The notes under the pieces were generated by a model that saw nothing but the letters and a program-made list of their open reading frames with translations, did not search any database and was not told the DNA's origin. Below, piece after piece: positions 37,484 through 46,757 of a stretch of DNA of 64,000 bases. The translations under genes and the position numbers were made by a program. The DNA lies in NCBI RefSeq assembly GCF_004022265.1, contig NZ_SAVB01000001.1, positions 1 through 64,000 on the forward strand. Reading direction: 5' to 3'. Each line of letters begins with the position of its first letter. Positions within the stretch are counted from its first letter, which is position 1. This stretch comes from Paenirhodobacter ferrireducens (GTDB lineage Bacteria; Pseudomonadota; Alphaproteobacteria; Rhodobacterales; Rhodobacteraceae).

Positions 37484-38563
37484 TCAGCCGGCGCGGAAAT
37501 GCTTGGCGAGTTTCAGCCCCTGCCCCTGATAGTTCGAGGCGATGCCGGTGCCGTAAAGCCGTTCCGGGCGCGCGGTCATCCGCTCGTAGACGAGCCGGCC
37601 CACGACCTGTCCGTGTTCCAGAACAAAGGGCGCCTCGTGACAGCGCACCTCAAGCACGCCGCGCGAGCCTGTGCCGCCCGCCGCACCATGGCCGAAGCCC
37701 GGGTCGAAGAAGCCGGCGTAATGCACCCGGAACTCGCCCACCATGGCGAGATAGGGCGCCATCTCGGCGGCGTAATCGGGCGGGATCGTCACCGCCTCGC
37801 GCGAGACGAGGATGTAGAAGGCGCCGGGGTCGAGGATGATGCGTCCCTCACGGGTGCGCAGCTCCTCCCAGAAATCGGCGGCGAGGTAATGGCCGATGCG
37901 GTCAAGGTCGATCACCCCGGTGTGCGGCTTCGCGCGGTAGCCGACGAGGTCGCCGGTCTCGGGCAGCAGGTCGACCGAGAAGCCGAGCCCGGCGTCGATC
38001 ACCGCCTCTCCGGTGACGAGCGGCTCGGCCGCGTGCAGCGCCTTCAGTTCCGGGTCGCTCAGCACGGCCTGACCGCGGCGGAAGCGGATCTGATTGAGCC
38101 GCATGCCGGGCCGCACCAGCACCGAGAAGGAGCGCGGGCAGATCTCGGCATAGAGCGGGCCGGCATAGCCCTCGGGGATGCGGTCGAATTCGGTGCCGCC
38201 GTCGGTGATCACCCGGGTCAGCAGGTCAAGCCGGCCGGTCGAGCTTTTTGCATTGGCGACGGCGGTGATGCCCTCGGGCAGCGCCAGCCCCTCCATCAGT
38301 GGCACGAGGTAGACGCAGCCCTTTTCCAGCACCGCCCCATGCGAGAGATCCATCCGGTGCATCTCGAAATCGGCGAGCTTGGTCTCGACGCGGGTGCCGC
38401 GGCCGGCGAGGAAGGAGGCGCGGATCCGGTAGGCGACGCTGCCGAGCCGCAGATCAAGGCTCGCGGGCTGGATCTGGCCGGGCACGAGGGGCAGGGCGGC
38501 AGTGATCTCGCCGTGCTCGACCATCGCGCGGATCGCGCTGTCGGGCAGAACGCCGTGGGTCAT
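37484..38563 (-). CDS. dcd: dCTP deaminase, long alphaproteobacterial form
   Basis: The 359-residue protein begins MTHGVLPDSAIRAMVEHGEI and carries QPASLDLRLGSVAYRIRAS, AVANAKSSTGRLDLLTRVIT, PRSFSVLVRPGMRLNQIRFR and, in the second half, GHGAAGGTGSRGVLEVRCHE. It is about twice the length of E. coli Dcd because it contains two dUTPase-like repeats, as is usual in alphaproteobacteria. It makes dUTP from dCTP. tRNA-Pro lies directly upstream. Confidence 0.93.
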   Translation of the reverse strand: MTHGVLPDSAIRAMVEHGEITAALPLVPGQIQPASLDLRLGSVAYRIRASFLAGRGTRVETKLADFEMHRMDLSHGAVLEKGCVYLVPLMEGLALPEGITAVANAKSSTGRLDLLTRVITDGGTEFDRIPEGYAGPLYAEICPRSFSVLVRPGMRLNQIRFRRGQAVLSDPELKALHAAEPLVTGEAVIDAGLGFSVDLLPETGDLVGYRAKPHTGVIDLDRIGHYLAADFWEELRTREGRIILDPGAFYILVSREAVTIPPDYAAEMAPYLAMVGEFRVHYAGFFDPGFGHGAAGGTGSRGVLEVRCHEAPFVLEHGQVVGRLVYERMTARPERLYGTGIASNYQGQGLKLAKHFRAG

Positions 38564-38586
38564 CGCAGCCTCCCTCGCATAGACGA

Positions 38587-38610
38587 ACGCCCACCCCGAA
38601 GGGTGGGCGT
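38587..38610 (-). terminator. terminator after tRNA-Pro
   Basis: A 10-bp stem ACGCCCACCC / GGGTGGGCGT with a tetraloop lies 10 bases downstream of the tRNA 3' end on the minus strand. Confidence 0.75.
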
Positions 38611-38619
38611 TTCTCGTGA

Positions 38620-38697
38620 TGGTCGGGCCGGAGAGATTCGAACTCTCGACCTTCCGCCCCCCAGACGGACGCGCTAACCAGGCTGCGCCACGGCCCG
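38620..38697 (-). tRNA. tRNA-Pro (GGG)
   Basis: On the minus strand, CGGGCCGTGGCGCAGCCTGG opens a cloverleaf with anticodon loop CTGGGGG (anticodon GGG), T loop TTCGAAT, acceptor CGGGCCG/CGGCCCG, A73 and an encoded CCA. No integrase lies beside it. Confidence 0.95.
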
Positions 38698-38808
38698 ACA
38701 CGAGGCGTGTATAGAGGTATCCGGGCGGCGGGTGCAAGCGGCAAAACGCAACTTTTTGCAACGGCCTGCCGGAAGCCCGCGCGGCGGTGCCCTGGCCTGC
38801 GCGCCAGC

Positions 38809-39642
38809 TCAGTGCGGCAGGGCACGCGGCGGCTGGCCCATCCGGGCCTGCAGCGCCGTGAGCCGGTCGCAGGCGGTCAGAAGCCGCATCCGCTCGACGG
38901 TGCCGAGACCCGCAAGATCGAGCCCGGTCAGGCCGCGCGACAGCACCGCAAGCGCGGGCTCCGGCGTGGGCGGCAGGGCGGGGGTGGTCTCGTCGGGGCG
39001 GGCGCTGCCGGCGACGAGCAGACTCACCACGTGGGCGAGTGCCTCGGGGGCTTCCGGCTCGACGTCGAGGGCAATCGGTGCCTCGGGCACCGGCTCGGGC
39101 TCGGGCGGCGAATCATCTGCATCTTCGATCTCGACGAGGGGCGCGGTCTCGATCTCGGCGACGATCCCGGCTCCCTCCGGCGCCGGCGCCTCAAAGAGCG
39201 AGGCCTGGCGCCAGGAGGCAACACGTGGGGTAAGCAGGGTGCCGGCCGGTGCATCGGGGCCGGGCGTCGCGTCTTCGGCGGGCAGGGCAGACGCGGCCTC
39301 GATCCCGTCGGCCTCGGTCCGGTCAGCTTCGGGCAGGGCGGCTTCGGACGTATCCTCGGCCGCGTCGAAGCTCAGCTCGCCCCGGGCCGCGACCTGTTTC
39401 GCGCCTTGTTCGCGCAGCAGCTTCTGCACGCCACGGATTGTCATCCCGTCATCGTGCAGGAGCTTCTTGATGCCGGCGAGCAGCTGCACGTCGTCGGGGC
39501 GGTAATAGCGCCGCCCGCCCGCGCCCTTGACCGGCTTTACCTGCGGAAAGCGGCTTTCCCAGAAACGCAGCACATGGGTGGGCGTTTCCAGAAGCTCGGC
39601 CACTTCGGAAATGGTGCGGAAGGCATGGGCGGACTTGTTCAT
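38809..39642 (-). CDS. MerR-family regulator with a long acidic C-terminus
   Basis: The 277-residue protein has a MerR helix-turn-helix ([40 protein letters not shown]) followed by [20 protein letters not shown]. The rest (about 90-240) is acidic, Pro/Ala/Glu rich and probably disordered; the end reads [20 protein letters not shown]. No metal-binding Cys is present. It always follows ihfA in this gene order in related genomes, so it may serve lipid or ribosomal-gene control; its ligand is unknown. Confidence 0.85.
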   Translation of the reverse strand: MNKSAHAFRTISEVAELLETPTHVLRFWESRFPQVKPVKGAGGRRYYRPDDVQLLAGIKKLLHDDGMTIRGVQKLLREQGAKQVAARGELSFDAAEDTSEAALPEADRTEADGIEAASALPAEDATPGPDAPAGTLLTPRVASWRQASLFEAPAPEGAGIVAEIETAPLVEIEDADDSPPEPEPVPEAPIALDVEPEAPEALAHVVSLLVAGSARPDETTPALPPTPEPALAVLSRGLTGLDLAGLGTVERMRLLTACDRLTALQARMGQPPRALPH

Positions 39643-39668
39643 CTCGCGGTCCTGGTCGCGGCGGCGCG

Positions 39669-39971
39669 TCACTTCGCGTTGCCGGCCGCGACGCGATCCT
39701 TCATCAGGTGCGAGGGCCGGAACGAGAGCACGCGGCGCGGGCTGATCGGCACTTCCTCGCCGGTTTTCGGGTTGCGCCCCATGCGCGAGCTTTTCTCGCG
39801 CACCGAGAAGGTGCCGAAGGACGAGATCTTCACCGTCTCGCCATTGGCCAGCGCGTCGGACATGTGGCGCAGCACGCTTTCGACAAGCTGCGCGGATTCG
39901 TTGCGGCTCAGACCAACTTCGCGGAACACCGCTTCGCTCAGGTCCATGCGCGTCAGGGTCTTTTCGGACAT
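39669..39971 (-). CDS. ihfA: integration host factor alpha subunit
   Basis: The 100-residue DNA-bending protein reads [60 protein letters not shown] with the minor-groove-intercalating proline arm, then [18 protein letters not shown]. It works as heterodimer with IhfB in recombination and promoter architecture. It follows fabH and precedes the MerR gene by 26 bases. Confidence 0.95.
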   Translation of the reverse strand: MSEKTLTRMDLSEAVFREVGLSRNESAQLVESVLRHMSDALANGETVKISSFGTFSVREKSSRMGRNPKTGEEVPISPRRVLSFRPSHLMKDRVAAGNAK

Positions 39972-40105
39972 CGTGTCATCCCCCCGGATGTGACTGCGCC
40001 CACGATGGGCGCAAATCCATGCCGGTGTCAATAAGAACGGCTTGTCAACGGCTTGCGCGGCGCTCTGCCGCAGGGGGATGCCCGCAACGCGGGCGGACGC
40101 GGCGC

Positions 40106-41080
40106 TTACCAGCGCAGCACCACCGAGCCCCAGGCAAGGCCGCCGCCGATCGCCTCGGTGACGAGCAGGTCGCCGGTCTTGATCTGGCCGCGCTGCTTGC
40201 CGACCGAGAGGGCGAGGGGAATCGATGCGGCCGAGGTGTTGCCGTGGTCCTGAACGGTCAGCACGACGCGTTCCATCGGCACCTGCATCCGCTCGGCCGT
40301 GGCCGAAATGATCCGCAGATTGGCCTGATGCGGCACGATCCAGTCGACATCCTCGCCGCTCATGCCGATCTTGTCGAGCGCGGTATGGGCGGTTTCGGCC
40401 AGCTTCTGCACGGCATGCTTGAAGACCGCGTTGCCCTGCATCCGCAGATGCCCGGCCACGCCCGTGGTCGAGACGCCGCCATCGACGTAAAGCAGCTCGC
40501 GATAGCGGCCGTCGGAATGCAGATCGGTCGAGAGCACGCCACGGTCGCTGTTCGTACCGCTGCCCTCGGCCGCCTCGAGCACCAGCGCGCCGGCTCCGTC
40601 GCCGAAGAGCACACAGGTGCCGCGGTCGGTCCAGTCCATGATGCGCGAGAAGGTCTCGGCCCCGATCACCAGCACGCGTTCGGCCTGACCCGAGACGATC
40701 AGCCCGTTCGCATTCGCCAGCGCATAGACGAAGCCCGCACAGACCGCCTGCACATCATAGGCGAAACCATGCGTCGAGCCGAGCCCGGCCTGCACCATGG
40801 TGGCGACGGAGGGGAAGGTGAAATCGGGGGTCGAGGTGGCGACAACGATCGCGTCGATGCGGTCCGCGGGGATGCCGGCATCCTCGAGCGCCGCCTGCGC
40901 CGCCTTGATCGCAAGCTGCGAGGTGGTTTCGCCCTCGGCGGCGAAGTGACGCCGCTCAATGCCGGTGCGGGCGCGGATCCATTCATCCGAGGTGTCGAGC
41001 GTGGCCTCGAACTCGCCGTTCTCGACGACGCGCGCCGGCAGGTAATGGCCGACGCCGCGGACGACGGATCTGATCTTCAT
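40106..41080 (-). CDS. fabH: beta-ketoacyl-ACP synthase III
   Basis: The 324-residue enzyme starts fatty-acid synthesis by condensing acetyl-CoA with malonyl-ACP. The catalytic residues are visible: Cys114 in [10 protein letters not shown], His in [10 protein letters not shown] and Asn in [10 protein letters not shown]; the C-terminus is [13 protein letters not shown]. Its ATG overlaps the stop of plsX (ATGA). Confidence 0.97.
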   Translation of the reverse strand: MKIRSVVRGVGHYLPARVVENGEFEATLDTSDEWIRARTGIERRHFAAEGETTSQLAIKAAQAALEDAGIPADRIDAIVVATSTPDFTFPSVATMVQAGLGSTHGFAYDVQAVCAGFVYALANANGLIVSGQAERVLVIGAETFSRIMDWTDRGTCVLFGDGAGALVLEAAEGSGTNSDRGVLSTDLHSDGRYRELLYVDGGVSTTGVAGHLRMQGNAVFKHAVQKLAETAHTALDKIGMSGEDVDWIVPHQANLRIISATAERMQVPMERVVLTVQDHGNTSAASIPLALSVGKQRGQIKTGDLLVTEAIGGGLAWGSVVLRW

Positions 41081-42240
41081 AGTTCGTTCTCGCTGGATGC
41101 CTCTCCCGAGGGCGCATCCTGCCTTGCCACTGACGCAGAGGCAACCCGTGCCGCGAGCCTTTCGACGAAACCGGAGCGGGCGAGGCGGGCGGCCAGCTCG
41201 ATCGCGGCGGCGACGCCGGTCGCATCGGCCGAGCCATGCGACTTCACCACGGTGCCGTTCAGCCCGAGGAAGACGCCGCCATTCGCCCGACGCGGGTCGA
41301 TCTGCGCGCTCATCCGCTTCAGCGGCCCCATCGCGAGGAAGGCGCCGAGCTTGCTGAGCGGCGTCGCGGTCAGCGCCCCGCGCAGTAGTTCGGCGGCGAA
41401 TTTCGCCGTGCCCTCGGCGGTTTTCAGCGCAACGTTGCCGGTGAAGCCGTCGGTGACGATCACGTCGACGCGGTCCGAGGGCAGGTCGTTGCCCTCGACG
41501 AAGCCGACGAAATCGAAGGCGCCGGCCTCTTGCGCCGCGCCGATCATCTCATGCGCGAGCCTTAGCTCGGCATGCCCCTTGTGTTCCTCGGTGCCGACAT
41601 TGAGCAACCCGACGCGGGGCCGGGCAAGGCCGAGTGCGTTGCGGGCGTAGGAGGTGCCCATCAGCGCATAGGTCAGCAGATCGGGGGCGTCGGCCTTCAC
41701 GTCGGCGCCCATGTCGAGCATGACGTTCCAGCCGGTCGGATTGCGCGACGGCCAGAACGAGGCGATGGCGGGGCGGTTCACCCCGGGCAGCTTGCGCAGC
41801 CGAAGCATCGACACCGCCATCAGCGCGCCAGTGTTGCCGCAGGAGACGGCAACCGCCGCCTCTCGCTCGCGCACCGACTCGATCGCCGACCACATCGAGG
41901 TGTCCTTGCCGCGCCGCATCACCTGCGACGGCTTGTCGTGCATTGTCACCACGCCCTCGGCATGGTGCAGCACTGCGCAGTCGGCAAGGCCGCGCGCAGC
42001 GATCAACGGAGCGAGCTCGTCCTCACGGCCGTGCAGGATGAAGCGCAGGGCAGGGTTGGCCCGATGGGCGATCTGCACGCCGTCGAGCACCGCAACCGGG
42101 CCGCGGTCGCTGCCCATGGCGTCGACAGAAATGACGAGGGCGCCGGACACGGCCGGCGCCTTGGCCGCGGTCTCGCGGCCATCCGTCTGCGCGGCATCGG
42201 CCCGGCCTTCGGCCCGCGTCTGCTCTTGTTCAGGCAGCAT
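41077..42240 (-). CDS. plsX: phosphate acyltransferase PlsX
   Basis: The 387-residue enzyme makes acyl-phosphate from acyl-ACP for phospholipid synthesis. Core motifs: [60 protein letters not shown] and [20 protein letters not shown]. The first 35 residues ([20 protein letters not shown]) are an unconserved extension, so the real start could be nearer [10 protein letters not shown]; no better ATG exists. Coupled to fabH. Confidence 0.96.
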   Translation of the reverse strand: MLPEQEQTRAEGRADAAQTDGRETAAKAPAVSGALVISVDAMGSDRGPVAVLDGVQIAHRANPALRFILHGREDELAPLIAARGLADCAVLHHAEGVVTMHDKPSQVMRRGKDTSMWSAIESVREREAAVAVSCGNTGALMAVSMLRLRKLPGVNRPAIASFWPSRNPTGWNVMLDMGADVKADAPDLLTYALMGTSYARNALGLARPRVGLLNVGTEEHKGHAELRLAHEMIGAAQEAGAFDFVGFVEGNDLPSDRVDVIVTDGFTGNVALKTAEGTAKFAAELLRGALTATPLSKLGAFLAMGPLKRMSAQIDPRRANGGVFLGLNGTVVKSHGSADATGVAAAIELAARLARSGFVERLAARVASASVARQDAPSGEASSENEL

Positions 42241-42264
42241 GGATCAGAGGCTCGGGCGACGCGC

Positions 42265-42471
42265 TTACGCGGCGTCGTCGTCCAGATCGACTTCGACGGC
42301 CTGCGCAACGACTTCGCGGTCGTCATAGTGACCGCAGGCGCCGCAGACGTGGTGCGGACGCTTCAGTTCGCCACAGTTCGGGCATTCAGCCGGATTGGCG
42401 GCCACAAGGGCGTCATGCGCACGGCGCATGTTACGGCGGGAGCGCGTGACTCGGTTCTGCGGGACAGCCAT
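42265..42471 (-). CDS. rpmF: 50S ribosomal protein L32
   Basis: The 68-residue protein is [20 protein letters not shown]... with the zinc-ribbon pair [18 protein letters not shown]. It lies in the standard order DUF177-rpmF-plsX-fabH. A promoter-like pair is found at 42579-42606. Confidence 0.97.
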   Translation of the reverse strand: MAVPQNRVTRSRRNMRRAHDALVAANPAECPNCGELKRPHHVCGACGHYDDREVVAQAVEVDLDDDAA

Positions 42472-42578
42472 GTCTAATCCTCGATTGTTCGCGGGCACAG
42501 GGCCCTGATTTCCTTGAGTATCGTCACTGGCGCCGGAGAGCGGACCGGGTGCGAACCCAGACTTCGAATGAGGCCGGG

Positions 42579-42606
42579 AACATACTGCGATTCCGCTCCG
42601 TTGCAA
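42579..42606 (-). promoter_or_regulatory. putative promoter of rpmF-plsX-fabH
   Basis: On the minus strand TTGCAA (42606-42601) and TATGTT (42584-42579) are 16 bases apart, leaving a leader of about 105 bases before rpmF. Confidence 0.5.
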
Positions 42607-42679
42607 GCCCTTTCTTGCGCTGCCGCGCCGTGCAGGCGCCGATGTGCAAAAGCCGGGCAGGCGGCGCGTAAACGGGCGC

Positions 42680-43237
42680 TCACTCGTCGCCCGTCTCGTC
42701 CTTCTTCGCCATCAGGTCGCGCAGGTTGGCGAAGGGGCGGGTGTCCTCGTCGCGCATCGGCACGGCGCCCGGTTCGGTCACCACGGTCTCGTCGAGCTCG
42801 GCGCCCGGCGCCCGCGGATAGAGCGGCAGCGCAAGTTCGAGCACCTCGAGTGCCACTGCGGCAAGGTCGATCACCGCGGGCAGCGGCTCGCTCGTGTCGT
42901 CCTCGGGCATCTCGACCTCGTCACCCTCGGGTTCGGGCATGTCGGCGAGGTAGTGGCGCTGCACGCCCTCGCTCAGCCGGGTGGTGACTGGGGCAAGGGT
43001 GACGACGCAGGATTGGACCACCTCGGCCTCGAATTCCGCCTGCAACGTCCAGTCGCTGCGCCCCTGCGGGGTCAGCGTTCCGTTCAGTCGCAAAGAGTTG
43101 AGCGCCTCAACCCCGGCCCAGGTGGCGATCGCCGCGCGGGTCTCGGCATCGGGGCGCAGGTCGAAACGATTGGGTTTGCGGCCGGCAAGCTCGGCGGGGC
43201 GGAGCGGCACGCTCCAGGGAAGGGGGGCATCGGTCAT
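42680..43237 (-). CDS. DUF177 (YceD-like) protein
   Basis: The 185-residue protein reads [60 protein letters not shown] and a very acidic segment ([20 protein letters not shown]), the DUF177 pattern. E. coli YceD and plant relatives are linked to 23S rRNA accumulation, matching its fixed place before rpmF. C-terminus: [21 protein letters not shown] 43237 chosen because the longer frame enters the bamE promoter region. Confidence 0.88.
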   Translation of the reverse strand: MTDAPLPWSVPLRPAELAGRKPNRFDLRPDAETRAAIATWAGVEALNSLRLNGTLTPQGRSDWTLQAEFEAEVVQSCVVTLAPVTTRLSEGVQRHYLADMPEPEGDEVEMPEDDTSEPLPAVIDLAAVALEVLELALPLYPRAPGAELDETVVTEPGAVPMRDEDTRPFANLRDLMAKKDETGDE

Positions 43238-43349
43238 GGCAGCTCCTGGGTCTCGGGGCCGGCGGTCGCCGCATCGTGCTTGAGGGCCGGGCCGGGTTGT
43301 TGTAAGCGGGATAAAAGGCCGCAGGCCATGAGGCAAGAGGGGGTAACAG

Positions 43350-43811
43350 GTGAGCACCGGAACCGTGACGCGGCGCATTGCGCTGGCGATGGCCCTTGGC
43401 GCGAGCCTCTTGGCGGCTGGCTGTACGGCGATTTACCAGAATCACGGCTATGTCCCGACCGAGGAGGATCTGGCGCAGGTCCAGGTTGGCAAGAGTTCGC
43501 GCGATGACGTGGCGGCGGCCGTGGGCCGTCCTTCGGCCTCGGGCGTGCTCGAGGGCTCGGCGTGGTATTACGTCGGCTCGCGCTGGAAATACTATGGCGC
43601 CCGGGCGCCGCAGGAGATCGACCGCCAGGTCGTCGCGGTCAGCTTCGACAAGGCCGGCACCGTCGCCAATGTCGAGCGCTTCGGCCTTGAGCGCGGCGAG
43701 GTGGTGGTGCTGTCGCGGCGCGTCACCAAGTCGAACATCAAGGGCATCAGTGTCGTGCGGCAGCTTCTGGGCAGCCTCGGCCGGGTGTCGGCGACGCAAC
43801 TCACGCAGTGA
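43350..43811 (+). CDS. bamE: outer membrane assembly lipoprotein BamE (SmpA/OmlA)
   Basis: The 153-residue lipoprotein starts at GTG 43350 with signal IALAMALGASLLAAG before the lipobox Cys (LAAGC). The SmpA/OmlA fold is visible: HGYVPTEEDLAQVQVGKSSR, DDVAAAVGRPSASGVLEGSA, WYYVGSRWKYYGARAPQEID. BamE helps the BAM complex fold outer-membrane proteins. It is divergent from the DUF177 gene. Confidence 0.85.
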   Translation: MSTGTVTRRIALAMALGASLLAAGCTAIYQNHGYVPTEEDLAQVQVGKSSRDDVAAAVGRPSASGVLEGSAWYYVGSRWKYYGARAPQEIDRQVVAVSFDKAGTVANVERFGLERGEVVVLSRRVTKSNIKGISVVRQLLGSLGRVSATQLTQ

Positions 43812-43898
43812 GCTTTGCCGCGCCGCGGCGGTTTTTCTTCCGTCGCGGTGCCGAGTCGCCTATGATCGCTCCCGTTCGGGCCAACCCGGGGAGCCACC

Positions 43899-44657
43899 AT
43901 GTTTTCGCTCGCGAGGGGACGTTACGGCGCGCGTTTCGCCGCGACCCCGTCCGACCTTCGCGCCGCGCAGGCGCTGCGCTGGCGCAGCTTCGTCGGCGCC
44001 CGTGGCGGCATCGCTGCCGATGCGGTGCCACTCGATGCCGATGAGTTTGATGCCGTCTGCCGGCATGTGCTGGTCGAGGAGGTGGCGACGGGGCGGCTGG
44101 TGTGCTGCTTCCGGCTGCTGCCGCTGAAAGATGGCAGCGAGATTGGTCGCAGCTATTCCGCACGATATTACGAGCTTTCGGCGCTGCGCGGATTTTCCGG
44201 GCCGATGGTCGAGATGGGGCGCTTCTGCATGGAGCCCGGCCTGCACGATCCCGACATCCTGCGCCTGGCCTGGGGCGCGATGACGCGCTTCGTCGATGCC
44301 GGGAAGGTCGAGATGCTGTTCGGCTGTTCGTCTTTCACCGGTACCGACTGGGAATATTTCGCCGATGCCTTCGCAGTGCTGGCTGAGCGTCACCTTGCGC
44401 CGCGGCGCTGGTGGCCGCGGGTGAAGGCGCCGAAGGTGGTGCGCTATGCCCGCGCGCTGATCGGCCGGCCGGGGGACCCGAAACAGGCGATGCTGCGGAT
44501 GCCGCCGCTGTTGCGCAGCTATCTGACGATGGGGGGGTGGGTCAGCGATCATGCCGTGGTCGACGAGGATCTGGGCACGCTCCATGTCTTCACCGGGCTC
44601 GAGATCGGCGCGATTCCGCCGGCCCGGGCGCGGGCGCTGCGGATGGTAGCGGGGTAG
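43899..44657 (+). CDS. olsB: ornithine N-acyltransferase OlsB (ornithine lipid synthesis)
   Basis: The 252-residue GNAT-type acyltransferase has AAQALRWRSFVGARGGIAAD near the start, then LVCCFRLLPLKDGSEIGRSY, MVEMGRFCMEPGLHDPDIL and MLFGCSSFTGTDWEYFADAF, all typical of OlsB. It joins a 3-hydroxyacyl chain to ornithine to give lyso-ornithine lipid. The O-acyltransferase olsA is not adjacent. A repeat plus hairpin follows immediately. Confidence 0.88.
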   Translation: MFSLARGRYGARFAATPSDLRAAQALRWRSFVGARGGIAADAVPLDADEFDAVCRHVLVEEVATGRLVCCFRLLPLKDGSEIGRSYSARYYELSALRGFSGPMVEMGRFCMEPGLHDPDILRLAWGAMTRFVDAGKVEMLFGCSSFTGTDWEYFADAFAVLAERHLAPRRWWPRVKAPKVVRYARALIGRPGDPKQAMLRMPPLLRSYLTMGGWVSDHAVVDEDLGTLHVFTGLEIGAIPPARARALRMVAG

Positions 44658-44725
44658 GGGGCGCCGCCCCCTCTTTTGCCTGACGGCAAAATTCACCCCC
44701 GGGATATTTGGAGCAGTTGGAAGCG
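44656..44725. repeat. GC hairpin plus divergent intergenic repeat
   Basis: AGGGGGCGCCGCCCCCT (44656-44672) forms a hairpin, followed by TTTTGCCTGACGGCAAAA and ATTCACCCCCGGGATATTTG. The combination of a GC hairpin and a CCCC(G)GGxATTT core recurs at 37412 and 61581, suggesting related elements downstream of genes. Confidence 0.5.
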
Positions 44726-44866
44726 GGGAGGGGCGCGCATGTCGGGGCGATTCTCCGCGTGCTTCAGGGGGCGGTTTCGCGGCGTGGAACGCTTTATGGC
44801 CGCGGCTTCCGGGGGGTGGAAGAATATCCCTAAAACCCGACAAATTTTAGCGTGATTGTTTGCTTG

Positions 44867-44938
44867 AACCCGGCGCGCGGATCTGGCGTAACACCCGGGA
44901 CGGGGCGCATCGGGTGTCCCGGGCCCCGGCGCGGGGTT
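44867..44938 (+). promoter_or_regulatory. structured leader of metNIQ with alternative hairpins
   Basis: AACCCGGCGC (44867-44876) can pair with GCGCGGGGTT (44929-44938) around a core. In the core two hairpins exclude each other: ACACCC (44891-44896) with GGGTGT (44912-44917), and CCCGGGAC (44894-44901) with GTCCCGGG (44916-44923). Mutually exclusive pairing in front of a methionine-uptake operon suggests attenuation or a riboswitch. It does not match the SAM-II, SAM/SAH or SAH consensus as I know them. Confidence 0.4.
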
Positions 44939-45004
44939 GTATCTGCCGGCCGCTTCCCCTTTATGGGCGGTCAAATCGAGTCCACAGCCATATCGGACAC
45001 AGGG

Positions 45005-46066
45005 ATGCAACGGGATATCACCAGCGGCGCGGCCATCACCTTCGACGGGGTCGGCAAGAGCTATCCGAAGACGGGCGGCGGCAGCGTCACGGCGCTCGAG
45101 GGGATTTCCTTCGAGGTGCCGGCCGGTTCGATCACCGGAATCATCGGGCGGTCCGGTGCGGGCAAGTCCACGTTGCTGCGGATGGTCAACGGGCTCGAGC
45201 AGCCGACGGCGGGCACGATCACCGTGGCCGGGCGCGACGTCGGCCGGGCCCGCGGTGCGGCGCTGCGCGAGATCCGGCGCGAGGTCGGGATGATCTTCCA
45301 GCACTTCAACCTGCTCTCGTCGCGCACGGTCGAGGACAATGTGGCGCTGCCGATGGAGATTGCCGGCATTCCCGCGGCGAAGATCCGCCCGCGGGTGCGC
45401 GATCTGATCGCCCGTGTCGGCCTTGAACAGCTGGCCGGGCGCTATCCGGCCGAGCTGTCGGGCGGGCAGAAGCAGCGCGTCGGCATCGCCCGCGCGCTCG
45501 CCACCGATCCGAAGGTGCTGCTGTCGGACGAGGCGACCTCGGCGCTCGACCCCGAGACGACGCGGACGGTGCTGCGGCTTCTGGCCGACATCAACCGCGA
45601 CCTCGGGCTGACGATTCTTCTCATCACCCACGAGATGGCGGTGGTGCGCGACATCGCGAGCCATGTCGCGGTGATCGAGGGCGGGCGGATCGTCGAGCAG
45701 GGGCTCACCTATGACGTCTTCACCGCGCCGCAGCACCCGACGACGCGCAGCTTCCTTGCCGGCGTCACCGGCGTCACCCTGCCGCGCTTCATCGCCGACA
45801 GGCTGCAGACCGACCGCCCCGCCGGGCCGGCGCGCGAGGTAATCCGCATCACCTTCCTGGGCGACAACGCGACCGACCCGCTGCTCGCGCGGATGAGCGC
45901 GACGCTGGGGCTCGATGTCAACATCCTCGCCGGCGCCATCGAGGAGATCGGGCCGCGCCCCTTCGGCAACCTGCTGGTCTCGATCGACGCAGCGCGGGCG
46001 GCCGAGGCGCGGGCCTATCTCGAAAGCCATCAGCAGCGCACGGAGGTGCTGGGCTATGTCCTCTAA
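45005..46066 (+). CDS. metN: methionine ABC transporter ATP-binding protein
   Basis: The 353-residue ATPase has Walker A IGRSGAGKSTLL, Q-loop MIFQHFNLLSSRTV, signature LSGGQKQRVGIARAL, Walker B VLLSDEATSALD and the C-terminal NIL domain (about 270-353: REVIRITFLGDNATDPLLAR, IEEIGPRPFGNLLVSI) that senses methionine. ATG 45005 matches the family start; ATG 44963 would add 14 residues. It overlaps metI by 11 bases. Confidence 0.95.
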   Translation: MQRDITSGAAITFDGVGKSYPKTGGGSVTALEGISFEVPAGSITGIIGRSGAGKSTLLRMVNGLEQPTAGTITVAGRDVGRARGAALREIRREVGMIFQHFNLLSSRTVEDNVALPMEIAGIPAAKIRPRVRDLIARVGLEQLAGRYPAELSGGQKQRVGIARALATDPKVLLSDEATSALDPETTRTVLRLLADINRDLGLTILLITHEMAVVRDIASHVAVIEGGRIVEQGLTYDVFTAPQHPTTRSFLAGVTGVTLPRFIADRLQTDRPAGPAREVIRITFLGDNATDPLLARMSATLGLDVNILAGAIEEIGPRPFGNLLVSIDAARAAEARAYLESHQQRTEVLGYVL

Positions 46067-46730
46067 TCTGATCAACCTGCTGATCTCGGCCACCTGGCAG
46101 ACGCTCTACATGGTCTTCCTGTCGACGCTGATCGGCGCGTTGATCGGCCTGCCGATCGGCGTGTTCCTTGCCTGTTCGCGGCGCGGCGAGCTGTTGTCGG
46201 CGCCGGCGGTGAACAAGGTGCTGGGCATCGTCGTCAACGCGACCCGCTCGATCCCCTTCATCATCCTCGTCGTGGCGATCATCCCCTTCACCCGGCTGAT
46301 CGCCGGCACTTCGATCGGCACCACCGCCGCGATCGTGCCGCTGACCATCGCCGCCGTGCCCTTCATCGCGCGGCTGATCGAGAATGCGATCCGCGAGGTC
46401 GATGCGGGGCTGATCGAGGCGGCGCGGTCGATGGGCGCGACGCCCTTGCAGATCATCCGCAAGGTGCTGATCCCCGAGGCGCTGCCGGGCATCACGCTTG
46501 GCCTCACCCTCGCCGTCGTCAGCCTGATCGGCTATTCGGCGATGGTGGGCGCTGTCGGCGGCGAGGGGCTGGGCGACCTTGGCATCCGCTATGGCTACCA
46601 GCGCTTCATGCCCGACGTGATGGCGGTGGTGGTGGTCATCCTGATCGTTCTCGTCCAGCTCGTGCAGACCATCGGCGAATGGATCGCACGGCGGGTGGAC
46701 AAACGCGCGCCCGGCAACCGTGGCGCATAA
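46056..46730 (+). CDS. metI: methionine ABC transporter permease
   Basis: The 224-residue permease has five membrane segments and the EAA loop AIREVDAGLIEAARSMGATP with QIIRKVLIPEALPGI. ATRSIPFIILVVAIIPFTRL and GAVGGEGLGDLGIRYGYQRF are MetI hallmarks. It forms the channel for D/L-methionine uptake with MetN and MetQ. Confidence 0.95.
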   Translation: MSSNLINLLISATWQTLYMVFLSTLIGALIGLPIGVFLACSRRGELLSAPAVNKVLGIVVNATRSIPFIILVVAIIPFTRLIAGTSIGTTAAIVPLTIAAVPFIARLIENAIREVDAGLIEAARSMGATPLQIIRKVLIPEALPGITLGLTLAVVSLIGYSAMVGAVGGEGLGDLGIRYGYQRFMPDVMAVVVVILIVLVQLVQTIGEWIARRVDKRAPGNRGA

Positions 46731-46757
46731 CTTTTCAAGCTCAGAGGGAAAATTCCG

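Noticed and set aside
38620-38697. Integration site at tRNA-Pro
   Set aside because: No integrase, repeat or foreign gene lies next to it; both neighbours are core genes in their usual setting.
44860-44945. SAM-II or SAM/SAH riboswitch before metN
   Set aside because: The conserved nucleotides of these classes as I know them are absent; reported only as a structured leader.
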